From positions 1 to 18,937 of the forward strand of contig CBDTYW010000040.1 of assembly GCA_965364735.1 (NCBI GenBank): 18,937 nucleotides of DNA, given 5' to 3'. The stretch is from CBDTYW01 sp965364735. GTDB lineage: Bacteria > Actinomycetota > Nitriliruptoria > Nitriliruptorales > Nitriliruptoraceae. The notes below the pieces were generated by a model. That model made no database searches. It was not told the origin of the DNA and saw nothing but the letters and a program-made list of their open reading frames with translations. Position numbers and translations under genes: made by a program. Within the stretch, counting starts at the first letter, position 1, and the number at the start of each line of letters is the position of its first letter. Of this stretch, positions 7,199 through 14,025 are shown piece after piece.

Positions 7199-7909
7199 GT
7201 GACCACGACGTCCTCGTACTCCCCCGATCAGGGGCCCCCGCCTCCGCCGACGTACGTCGTCGCGGTGCCGGAGGAACCGCCGCTGCTGACCTACGCGCTG
7301 CTCGGCGTGATCGCGGCGGTGTTCCTGCTCCAGCAGTCCTCGTCGGAGCGTGAGCTCGAGCTGCTCCGCGACGGGGCGCTCTACGCCGAGGCGATCCAGC
7401 GCGGCAACTGGTGGCAGCTGATCACGCCAGCGTTCCTGCACGCTGACTGGTTGCACGTCGGCTTCAACTCCGTCCTGCTCTACCAGATCGGCGCCTCGAT
7501 CGAGCGGGGCGTCGGCCGGCTCAGCTACGCGCTGATCTTCTTCGGCGCCGTCATCGGCGGATCGTTCGGTGCGCTCTACCTGTCCGGTGCTGGCGCCGTC
7601 ACCATCGGGGCCAGCGGCGGCGTCTTCGGCCTGTTCGGGGCGTTCGCCGCCGCGCTGCTGCTGCGCGGGCAGAACCCGTTGACCTCGAGCATCGGCCCGT
7701 TGCTGATCATCAACCTGGTGTTCACGTTCACCGGCAACGGCATCTCGATCGGCGGGCACATCGGTGGGCTGATCGCCGGCGGGCTGATCGGCATGATCCT
7801 CCTGCGCGCGCGCGACACGGACCGTCACGCGGCCGGCGTCGGCGTCGCAACCGCCATCGTCGGCGGGCTCGTGCTCGCCTCGATCAGCCTCGTCAACTCC
7901 ATGACCTGA
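7199..7909 (+). CDS. Rhomboid family intramembrane serine protease
   Basis: Counting from the GTG at 7199 the protein has 236 residues. A Pro-rich cytosolic N-terminus (QGPPPPP at 11-17) is followed by about six membrane segments. The hallmark sites are all present: HADWLHVGFN (81-90), containing the HxxxN motif His86/Asn90; the nucleophile Ser139 in GASGGVFG; and His187 in GGHIGG. It should cleave membrane proteins within the bilayer. The start is uncertain, because the frame is open upstream to a GTG at 7100 and no strong ribosome site is seen. I chose 7199 because typical members begin shortly before such a Pro-rich stretch. In M. tuberculosis a rhomboid gene (Rv1337) lies within the cysM-rph region, whereas here it is about 3 kb beyond rdgB and on the other strand. 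It converges with the ABC gene, six bases apart. Confidence 0.92.
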   Translation: MTTTSSYSPDQGPPPPPTYVVAVPEEPPLLTYALLGVIAAVFLLQQSSSERELELLRDGALYAEAIQRGNWWQLITPAFLHADWLHVGFNSVLLYQIGASIERGVGRLSYALIFFGAVIGGSFGALYLSGAGAVTIGASGGVFGLFGAFAAALLLRGQNPLTSSIGPLLIINLVFTFTGNGISIGGHIGGLIAGGLIGMILLRARDTDRHAAGVGVATAIVGGLVLASISLVNSMT

Positions 7910-7915
7910 GCGTCG

Positions 7916-9685
7916 TCAGACCGGGACGGCTTCGCCGGTCTGGACCCGCCACAGCGCGGCGTAGCGGCCGTCCAGCGCGACCAGCTCCTCGTGCGTCCCG
8001 GACTCGACGACCTGTCCGGCATGCAGCACGTGGATCGTGTGGGCGTGCCGCACCGTCGACAGGCGGTGCGCGATGACGAACGTCGTCCGGTCCTTCGAGA
8101 CCTTCGCGAGCGAACGCTGGATCGCGGCCTCGGTCTCGTTGTCGACGGCGCTCGTGGCCTCGTCGAGCAGCAGGACCGGAGGGTCACGCAGCACCGCACG
8201 GGCGATCGAGACCCGCTGACGCTGGCCACCGGAGAGCTTCTGCCCACGCTCGCCGACGACCGTGTCGTAGCCCTCGGGCAGCGACATGATGAACTCGTGG
8301 GCCTCGGCGACGTCGGCGGCGTGGCGGACCTGTTCGTCGCTGGCGCCGACCCGGCCGTAGGCGATGTTCTCGCGGACCGTGCCGTGGAAGAGGAAGACGT
8401 CCTGGCTGACGAGCGCGTAGGCGTCGCGCAGGTCGCTCAGCTGGAGCTCGCGAAGGTCGACGCCGTCGAGCGTGACACGACCTCCGGTCGGGTCGTAGAG
8501 ACGCAGGAGCAGCTTCACGAGCGTCGACTTGCCGGCCCCCGTGGAGCCGACGATCGCATGGGTCTCCCCCGCGCGGACGTCGATCGACAGCCCGTGCAGG
8601 ACCTCGTCACCGGTGCGGTAGGAGAACCGGACCTCCTCGAGCCGGACCTCGCCGCGGATCGGCCGGTCCAGCACGCCGGGCCCGGAGACGATCTCCGGGT
8701 CGACGTTGAGGAGATCGAGGATCCGTCGCGTGGACGCCATGGCACGCTGGTAGAGGTCGAACGTCTCACCCAGGGCCGTGAGCGGCCAGAGCAGCCGCTG
8801 CGTGATGAACACCATGACGCTGTACGTCGCGACGGCGAGCGAGCCGTCGAGCGCGCGGAAGCCGGCGAGGACGAGGATCGCGCAGAACGCCGCGAGGATT
8901 GCCATGCGGATGAGCGGGATGAACGCGCTCGAGAGCCGGATCGCGTCGGCGTTGCGCTGGCGATACTCCTGCGACTCGACGCGGACCCGCTCGGTCTCCC
9001 GTGCCTCCGCGGTGAACGCCTTGATCGTCGCGATGCCGGACAGGTTCGTCGCCATCGTCGCATTCAGGATCGACACCTGGTCGCGCATCGCGGCGTAGCG
9101 CGGCTCCAGCGCAGACTGGAACTTCACGCTGCCGATGATGATCACGGGGATCGGGAGGAACGCGATCCACGCGACGCCGGGCACGGCGATCATCATCCCG
9201 CCACCGATCAACGTGATCGTCGTGACGAGCTGGATCAGCGAGTTCGCGCCCCCGTCGAGGAACCGCTCGAGCTGGTTGACGTCGTCGTTGAGGACGCTGA
9301 GCAGGCCGCCGGTCGACTCGTCCTCGAAGTACGCGAGCTCGAGGTCCTGCACGTGGTTGTAGGCGTCGAGGCGCAGCTCGTGCTGGATGGTCTGAGCGAG
9401 GTTCCGCCACTTCACCCCGAGCAGGTACTCGAAGACCGACTCCAAGATCCAGATCACTGCCGACAGCCCCGCCAGCACGTAGAGCTGCGTCCGCAGGTTC
9501 TCGATCCCCATCCCCGCGAGGAACGAGTCGTCGCGCTCCACGACGACGTCGACCGCGAGGCCGATCAACAGCGGCGGGGCGAGGTCGAAGACCTTGTTCA
9601 GGAACGACCACAACGAGGCGACGACGACGTCACCCCGGTGGTTGTCAGCGTGCGACCAGAGCCTGCGAAGCGGGTGTTCATCCAT
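7916..9685 (-). CDS. ABC exporter half-transporter (membrane domain fused to ATPase)
   Basis: The 589-residue protein has a six-helix transmembrane domain (about 20-315) followed by a nucleotide-binding domain. Walker A GSTGAGKST is at 380-388, the Q-loop Gln at 428, the signature LSGGQ at 484-488, Walker B VLLLDEA at 504-510, and the switch His at 540. All catalytic residues are intact. TGGLLSVLNDDVNQLERF (125-142) is the usual coupling region of type I (type IV fold) exporters. It should work as a homodimer, since no partner half-transporter gene is adjacent. The substrate is unknown; drugs, lipids or peptides are all possible. The start is ATG 9685, although a GTG at 9706 in the same frame after a G-rich stretch is an alternative. 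The gene stands alone, downstream of the palindromic element. Confidence 0.93.
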   Translation of the reverse strand: MDEHPLRRLWSHADNHRGDVVVASLWSFLNKVFDLAPPLLIGLAVDVVVERDDSFLAGMGIENLRTQLYVLAGLSAVIWILESVFEYLLGVKWRNLAQTIQHELRLDAYNHVQDLELAYFEDESTGGLLSVLNDDVNQLERFLDGGANSLIQLVTTITLIGGGMMIAVPGVAWIAFLPIPVIIIGSVKFQSALEPRYAAMRDQVSILNATMATNLSGIATIKAFTAEARETERVRVESQEYRQRNADAIRLSSAFIPLIRMAILAAFCAILVLAGFRALDGSLAVATYSVMVFITQRLLWPLTALGETFDLYQRAMASTRRILDLLNVDPEIVSGPGVLDRPIRGEVRLEEVRFSYRTGDEVLHGLSIDVRAGETHAIVGSTGAGKSTLVKLLLRLYDPTGGRVTLDGVDLRELQLSDLRDAYALVSQDVFLFHGTVRENIAYGRVGASDEQVRHAADVAEAHEFIMSLPEGYDTVVGERGQKLSGGQRQRVSIARAVLRDPPVLLLDEATSAVDNETEAAIQRSLAKVSKDRTTFVIAHRLSTVRHAHTIHVLHAGQVVESGTHEELVALDGRYAALWRVQTGEAVPV

Positions 9686-9744
9686 GCGCGAAAGCGTACG
9701 CACCACCCCCGACGCCCCACCGATCCAACTCGCGGGGCGTTGGC

Positions 9745-9812
9745 ATCGATGGTGCCGATCTCATCCATGGTGTCCATGTGACGGCATGTCGTCACATGGA
9801 CACCACCGATGG
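9745..9812. repeat. Long palindromic element, copy 1
   Basis: This 68-base segment matches copy 2 (10792-10859) at 66 positions, in the same orientation. Its core is a perfect 15-bp inverted repeat (9769-9783 and 9790-9804, GGTGTCCATGTGACG) around a six-base loop GCATGT. Degenerate copies of the outer unit run to about 9829, reaching the stop codon of the nuclease-like gene. It sits at the 3' end of that minus-strand gene and upstream of the ABC gene. It could act as a terminator, a REP-like repeat or a mobile-element end; the sequence alone does not decide. Confidence 0.9.
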
Positions 9813-9826
9813 AGGTGACACATCCA

Positions 9827-10723
9827 TCACGCGGCCCGCTGTCGATGAGCAGCAGCGAGGTCGAGAAAGAACGCATCGCGGTCGTGCATCCAGCGATCCC
9901 AGGTGAGATCCAGCACGAGCCACTGGTCGAGCAACGCGATCGCGTTGGTCCGCCGAGCGTCGCGGTCCAGATCCGTCCGGGTCGCATGGAACGCATAGCC
10001 CTGACACTCGACCGCGATCCCGCCCGAGAACGTGACGTCGAGGCGAACAGGCCCCGTCCCCGTCGCGACGAGGGTCGGTTCGGCCGACGGCTCGAGGCCA
10101 CGACGCCGTGCCTCCGCCCGGAACATCGACTCCAGCATCGAGTCGCTGCCGTCAGCCCCGAGCTGTCGGATGACCTGGAGCAGCGCGCGACGCCCCGGGA
10201 TGCCCGTCATCGCGGAGGTGAGCGCTGCCACCTGCTCGACGGAGGCCAGGCGCTGCTGTCGCGCATCGATCATCACGCCGAGCAACCGCTCCTGCGCGAG
10301 TACGGCAGCCGCCTGGACGATGGCGAGGGCCACCGTGACTCGGTCCCCGCGGGTCTCTGCGTTCGCGATCTCGGTGAACGTCGTCCGGACAAGGGCGATG
10401 TCGTCGTAGCCGCGGAACGCGCGGCGATGCGGGATCAGCAGCTCCGGTCGACGGGGCGGGCGAACCAGACCGGACAGGGACAGCACCGTGAGCCGGGCCC
10501 CGAGAGCGGGCGGACCGATCTCCTCGCGCGCCGCCGCCAGATCGACCTCGCCGCTCCGGACGGTGCCCGGGAGCAGCCACACCTTCGGGTGCCGACGCTG
10601 CCAGCCATCTCGCTGGACGCGGCCGAGGTAGGTCGCGCGCGGGATCCCGGCGCGCTGCGCCATACGGACGCTCGTCACGCCGTGCCGTGCCCGCCCGGCT
10701 CTGTACAGCTCGTTCCATCCCAT
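9827..10723 (-). CDS. AbiEi-like N-terminus with DUF559/Vsr-like endonuclease domain
   Basis: The 298-residue protein begins with a winged-helix-like stretch. VTSVRMAQRAGIPRATYLG (16-34) and GWQRRHPKVWLLPG (40-53) match the usual start of AbiEi-type antitoxin domains (a repeated V-T-x-x-x-L/M pattern, then GVYxLPG). The C-terminal part is DUF559/very-short-patch-repair-like. A helix contains Glu198 in DSMLESMFR, Asp229 lies in RLDVTF, and Glu239-x-Gln241 lies in VECQGYAFH. Arg/Asp-rich DRDARRTNAIALL (253-265) and LTWDRW then follow. This order is that of a PD-(D/E)XK nuclease core, with Gln in place of the usual Lys, as in some subfamilies. Such proteins are common in actinobacteria and mostly uncharacterised. 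No toxin partner lies next to it. It is bracketed by the two palindromic elements. Confidence 0.7.
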   Translation of the reverse strand: MGWNELYRAGRARHGVTSVRMAQRAGIPRATYLGRVQRDGWQRRHPKVWLLPGTVRSGEVDLAAAREEIGPPALGARLTVLSLSGLVRPPRRPELLIPHRRAFRGYDDIALVRTTFTEIANAETRGDRVTVALAIVQAAAVLAQERLLGVMIDARQQRLASVEQVAALTSAMTGIPGRRALLQVIRQLGADGSDSMLESMFRAEARRRGLEPSAEPTLVATGTGPVRLDVTFSGGIAVECQGYAFHATRTDLDRDARRTNAIALLDQWLVLDLTWDRWMHDRDAFFLDLAAAHRQRAA

Positions 10724-10790
10724 GCTGGCCAGCGTGGCGGCCAGCAGGTCAGCCGTCGATGGGGTCGCCGGGATCTGTGGAGAACTCGGT

Positions 10791-10877
10791 GATCGATGGT
10801 GCCGATCTCAGCCATGGTGTCCATGTGACGGCATGTCGTCACATGGACACCATCGATGGAACTGACACCATCGATGG
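10791..10877. repeat. Long palindromic element, copy 2 (complete form)
   Basis: Copy 2 shows the full structure. Read on the reverse strand: unit CCATCGATGGTGTC (10877-10864), four bases, the same unit again (10859-10846), then CATGTGACG, a six-base loop, CGTCACATG, an inverted unit GACACCATGG, eight bases, and an outer inverted unit GGCACCATCGATC (10803-10791). The inner stem is 17 bp (10816-10832 region paired with 10837-10853). The whole is an 87-base imperfect palindrome lying three bases beyond the rdgB stop codon. Confidence 0.88.
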
Positions 10878-10880
10878 CGC

Positions 10881-11495
10881 TCAGGCGGGGTCGAGGAGGG
10901 CGGCGATGGCGGGGCGGATGGCGCGGAAGGCGTGGCCGCGGTGGGAGCGGGCGTCCTTCTCCTCCGGGGAGAGCTGCGCGTTGGTGCGGGTCTCGCCGTC
11001 GGAGACGAAGAACGGGTCGTAGCCGAAGCCGCCGCCTTCGTCGCCGGGCTCGAGGACGATGTGGCCCTCCATCGTCCCGCGCTCGGTCCACTCGCGCCCG
11101 TCGGACGCGACGAGCGCAGCGACGCAGACGAAGCGGGCGGTGCGCTGCTTGACGGGGACCTCGGCGAGGGCGGCGACGAGCTTCGCGTTGTTCGCGTCGT
11201 CGTTGTCCTGGCGGTCCGCGTGGTCGGTGCCGGCGTAGCGGGCCGACCACACGCCCGGCGCCCCGCCCAGCGCGTCGACCTCGAGGCCGGAGTCATCGCT
11301 GAGCGCAGGCAGGCCGGTCGAGGCGACGATCGCCCGCGCCTTGATGAGCGCGTTCGCCTCGAAGGTGTCGCCGTCCTCGACGGCACCCTCGAGCCCGAGC
11401 TCGGTCATCGGGACGAGCTCGACGTCGAGCCCGTCGAGGATCCGTTCGAGCTCGACACGCTTCTTCGCGTTCCCCGTGGCGAGGACGATGCGCAC
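10881..11495 (-). CDS. rdgB: XTP/dITP diphosphatase (non-canonical purine NTP pyrophosphatase)
   Basis: The 204-residue product fits the HAM1/RdgB family in length and motifs. TGNAKK at 7-12 opens the nucleotide site. FEANALIKA (45-53) and SDDSGLEVDALGGAPGVWSA (66-85) carry the metal-binding acids including Asp68. GGFGYDPFF and SHRGHAFR near the C-terminus recognise the base. It hydrolyses dITP, ITP and XTP to monophosphates plus diphosphate, keeping deaminated purines out of DNA and RNA. The start is GTG 11495 with an AGGAG site about nine bases upstream. It lies four bases after rph, as in M. tuberculosis (Rv1340-Rv1341), so the two are surely one transcript. Confidence 0.96.
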   Translation of the reverse strand: MRIVLATGNAKKRVELERILDGLDVELVPMTELGLEGAVEDGDTFEANALIKARAIVASTGLPALSDDSGLEVDALGGAPGVWSARYAGTDHADRQDNDDANNAKLVAALAEVPVKQRTARFVCVAALVASDGREWTERGTMEGHIVLEPGDEGGGFGYDPFFVSDGETRTNAQLSPEEKDARSHRGHAFRAIRPAIAALLDPA

Positions 11496-11499
11496 GGCG

Positions 11500-12201
11500 T
11501 CAGCTCCTGGCGGAGGCGACGGCGGCGGCCTGCATGGCGAAGAGGTCGTCGCATCCGGACTGGGCGAGGTCGAGCAGGGCGTTGAGCGATGAGCGGTCGA
11601 ACGGGGCCTGCTCGGCGGTGCCCTGGACCTCGACGAGCCGGCCGGCCGTCAGCGAGACCACGTTCATGTCGACCTCGGCGCGGACGTCCTCCTCGTACGG
11701 GAGGTCCAGTCGCGGCTCGCCGTCGATGATCCCGACGGAGATCGCAGCGACCTGCTCGATCAGGTGCTTCGAGTGACCGAGACGCTCCATCGCCACCGCG
11801 AGGGCGACCCAGCCGCCGGTGATCGCGGCCGTGCGGGTGCCGCCGTCGGCCTCGAGGACGTCGCAGTCGACCGTGATCGTGCATCCGGGCATGTTGTCGA
11901 TGTCGACCGCGGCGCGGAGCGAACGGCCGATGAGGCGCTGGATCTCCTGGCTGCGACCCCCGGGGCCGTTGCGCTCACGTCGGTTGCGCTCGTTCGTCGC
12001 GCCGGGGAGCATCGAGTACTCGGCGGTCACCCAGCCGGCGTCGCGCCACCGTGGTGGCTTGGGATCGACCGAGGCCGAGCAGATCACGCGGGTGCCGCCG
12101 AACGTGATCATGCAGGATCCGAGCGGGTGGCGCTGGACGCCGAGCTCGAAGGACACGTCACGGAGCTGGTCGGGCCGACGTCCGTCGGCGCGAGCGGTCA
12201 A
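11500..12201 (-). CDS. rph: Ribonuclease PH
   Basis: Taking TTG 12201 as start gives 233 residues beginning LTARADGRRPDQLR, the expected N-terminus of RNase PH. Other family blocks are GRSQEIQRLIGRSLRA (83-98), the run CDVLEADGGTRTAAITGG (113-130), the catalytic acidic stretch EDVRAEVDMNVV (171-182, Asp178) and VEVQGTAEQAPF (190-201). It trims the 3' ends of tRNA precursors by phosphorolysis. TTG 12201 forms a TTGA overlap with the stop of the MBL gene. The reading frame stays open for 73 codons further upstream, but those residues are not family-like and lie over the MBL gene. A TTG start within a stop/start overlap implies translational coupling. Confidence 0.95.
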   Translation of the reverse strand: MTARADGRRPDQLRDVSFELGVQRHPLGSCMITFGGTRVICSASVDPKPPRWRDAGWVTAEYSMLPGATNERNRRERNGPGGRSQEIQRLIGRSLRAAVDIDNMPGCTITVDCDVLEADGGTRTAAITGGWVALAVAMERLGHSKHLIEQVAAISVGIIDGEPRLDLPYEEDVRAEVDMNVVSLTAGRLVEVQGTAEQAPFDRSSLNALLDLAQSGCDDLFAMQAAAVASARS

Positions 12202-12959
12202 CCGACCGACAGTCGGAGCAGATCGCGGGCAGCTTGCGTGGGTCCTCGGAACACCTTGATCGACTCCTCGAGCGCGCGGTCGGGATCCAGCGATCCCAGG
12301 ACGTGGGTGAGCACCAGCTGGCCGACGTCGGCGCGGACCGCGTGGGCGGCTGCTTCGGTGGCGGTCAGGTGGATCCCGGGAGGGTAGGCCGAGGCATCTC
12401 CCTGCCACGTGGCCTCGCACACGAAGAGGTCGCTGTCTCCGGCGCAGCGGATCAGGTCGTCGCCCCCGGCGTTGTCGGCGGAGTAGGCAAGCGTCGTGTC
12501 GCCGGACGTGAACCGCATGGCCACGGTCGGGACCGTGTGCTCCGCCGCGAAGAACTCCACCTCGAACTCGCCCGCCTCGGCGCGGTCACCGGGGTTGACC
12601 TCGGTGTGCCGGAAGACGTCGGTGAACGCGAAGGGCGAGTCCTCGCTGAGCATCTTCGTCAGCTGCTCCAGCACCTCGGGCGCGGCGTAGAGGTCGACGG
12701 ACTTCGGGCCGTCCTCGTGGAAGCGCAGCGCGTAGTACATGCCGATCAGGTCGATGCAGTGGTCGACGTGCCGATGGCTGACGAAGATCGCGTCGAGATC
12801 GTCGAACGACGTCGTGGTCAGCAGGTTCGCGGTCGAGCCGTTGCCGGCGTCGACGAGCACCTTCGTATCCCTCGACTCCAGCAGGTAGCCAGAGCAGGCG
12901 CGGTTGGCGCCACAGTGTGACCCTGCGGACCCAAGGACCGTCAGGTCGATGGCTGGCAC
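12198..12959 (-). CDS. MBL-fold hydrolase, Rv1339-like (cyclic nucleotide phosphodiesterase candidate)
   Basis: The 253-residue protein has the metallo-beta-lactamase signature SHRHVDH (61-67: His62, His64, Asp66, His67). Further metal-ligand candidates are His141 in AAEHTVP, Asp162 in AYSADNAG and His219 in VLTHVL. Its RNase Z-like layout and its position directly before rph and rdgB match M. tuberculosis Rv1339. That protein has been described as an atypical cyclic-nucleotide phosphodiesterase that lowers cAMP. Orthology is inferred from position and motifs. An RNA-processing role is the alternative, given the RNase PH neighbour. The start is GTG 12959 with a GGGAG ribosome site. The Cys-rich N-terminal loop (SHCGANRACSG, 14-24) is typical of this subgroup. 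Confidence 0.85.
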   Translation of the reverse strand: MPAIDLTVLGSAGSHCGANRACSGYLLESRDTKVLVDAGNGSTANLLTTTSFDDLDAIFVSHRHVDHCIDLIGMYYALRFHEDGPKSVDLYAAPEVLEQLTKMLSEDSPFAFTDVFRHTEVNPGDRAEAGEFEVEFFAAEHTVPTVAMRFTSGDTTLAYSADNAGGDDLIRCAGDSDLFVCEATWQGDASAYPPGIHLTATEAAAHAVRADVGQLVLTHVLGSLDPDRALEESIKVFRGPTQAARDLLRLSVG

Positions 12960-12989
12960 GAACGCGCTCCCTCAACGTGTCCCGCCAGC

Positions 12990-13913
12990 CTACGGCTCCG
13001 TCCAGATCCCGGCGCGCTTCCAGAGCGCGATCGCCGCGGGCGTGAGCAGATCGAGCTCAGCACACAGCCGCCGGATCCGCGCGACGGAGTCCTGGAGGAG
13101 CCGGTGCGTCTGCGGTCGACGGAGCACCCGACGGACGTCGTCTCGCGGCACGTCGTAGTGGTCCAGGAGCCACGGGGCGGGGTAGACCATGAGCCGCGAC
13201 ATCACCCCCAGCAGCGGCGGGATCGCGAGCGCGAGTGCCTGCCGCTCGCGGCGGGAGAGGGCCGGCACGGTTCGCCGGATCTCCTCGTTCGCGAAGGAGA
13301 CGTGGCGTGCCTCCTCCTCGACGTGGATCTCCATGATCTCCTTGACCAGCGGATGGCAGGTCCCGGAACGGATCGCGAGGCGCTGCATCACGTCGACCGG
13401 GACCTCGCCCCCGAGGACCATGAAGAAGAAGAGCGTCGGCCTCTTCCGCGCGACGATCTGCGTGGCCGGGTCCGCGAGCGCGTGCACCCAGCCGGTCATG
13501 CCGAGCACGTGCGGGGCGTGTCGACGGACGAACTCGTGGAACATGAGCGAGTGCTGCGACTCCTCCATGACCTCGGTGTGCACGTACCGGAACGACGCGT
13601 CGGTGTTGCTCATGCGGTAGGCGCGGGCGAGCAGTCCCTGCTGGAGCAGGTTCTCGAACTCCCAGCCGATCCGCAGCGTGACGCCGGTGCGGGTGAGCCC
13701 GACCTCCGCCCGTCTGGGCTGCGAGAGCCGCTGGTACCAGTCGGTCTGGGCGAGCGGATCGAACGCGAAGAGCTCGAGGCGCGGGTCCTCGAGGTCGACG
13801 GGGATGTCCCATCCCACGTCGGCGTAGGCGTCATGGCCGTCCACAGAGAGCTCGATGAGCCGCTCCACGCGCTTCGTGTAGCGCTTGTCGACGGTGATCT
13901 CGGTGGCAGCCAT
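12990..13913 (-). CDS. AurF-type non-haem diiron oxygenase
   Basis: Counting from ATG 13913 the protein has 307 residues. It keeps the complete ligand pattern known for the p-aminobenzoate N-oxygenase AurF: a first Glu in WEFEN (Glu86 or 88), Glu118-x2-His121 in MEESQH, Glu170 in LGGEVP, then His197-x3-Glu201-x2-His204 in HVEEEARH. The 27-residue spacing from Glu170 to His197 equals that between AurF Glu196 and His223. It is therefore probably an active oxygen-using enzyme; N-oxygenation or hydroxylation of an unknown substrate is inferred. ATG 13913 is preferred because AGGA lies eight bases upstream; an ATG at 13952 would add 13 residues. It sits between cysM and the Rv1339-like gene, where M. 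tuberculosis has the rhomboid and murI genes. Confidence 0.85.
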   Translation of the reverse strand: MAATEITVDKRYTKRVERLIELSVDGHDAYADVGWDIPVDLEDPRLELFAFDPLAQTDWYQRLSQPRRAEVGLTRTGVTLRIGWEFENLLQQGLLARAYRMSNTDASFRYVHTEVMEESQHSLMFHEFVRRHAPHVLGMTGWVHALADPATQIVARKRPTLFFFMVLGGEVPVDVMQRLAIRSGTCHPLVKEIMEIHVEEEARHVSFANEEIRRTVPALSRRERQALALAIPPLLGVMSRLMVYPAPWLLDHYDVPRDDVRRVLRRPQTHRLLQDSVARIRRLCAELDLLTPAAIALWKRAGIWTEP

Positions 13914-13961
13914 CGGCGTGATCCTGACGGGAGGTTCCCGCCAGTCAACCATGCGTCACCA

Positions 13962-13979
13962 TTTCATGTCGCATGTAAA
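13962..13979 (-). promoter_or_regulatory. Imperfect palindrome upstream of the diiron oxygenase gene
   Basis: TTTCATGTCGCATGTAAA has two CATG half-sites three bases apart with AT-rich flanks, an unusual stretch in this GC-rich DNA. It lies about 50 bases upstream of ATG 13913 and could be a promoter/operator (a TetR-type site is one option). No regulator gene is nearby. Confidence 0.35.
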
Positions 13980-14025
13980 CGTGCGTGATCGCGCGCCACC
14001 GTGCGCTCAGGACGGACGTGACCTT

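Noticed and set aside
9827..10723. Type IV toxin-antitoxin (AbiE) pair
   Set aside because: Only an AbiEi-like N-terminal stretch is found; no AbiEii-type nucleotidyltransferase gene is adjacent.
9745..10877. Composite transposon or insertion sequence
   Set aside because: No transposase is present, the elements are in direct orientation and are themselves palindromic, and no target-site duplication can be seen.
13980..14025. Terminator after cysM
   Set aside because: No stem longer than five pairs is present; readthrough into the diiron oxygenase gene remains possible.
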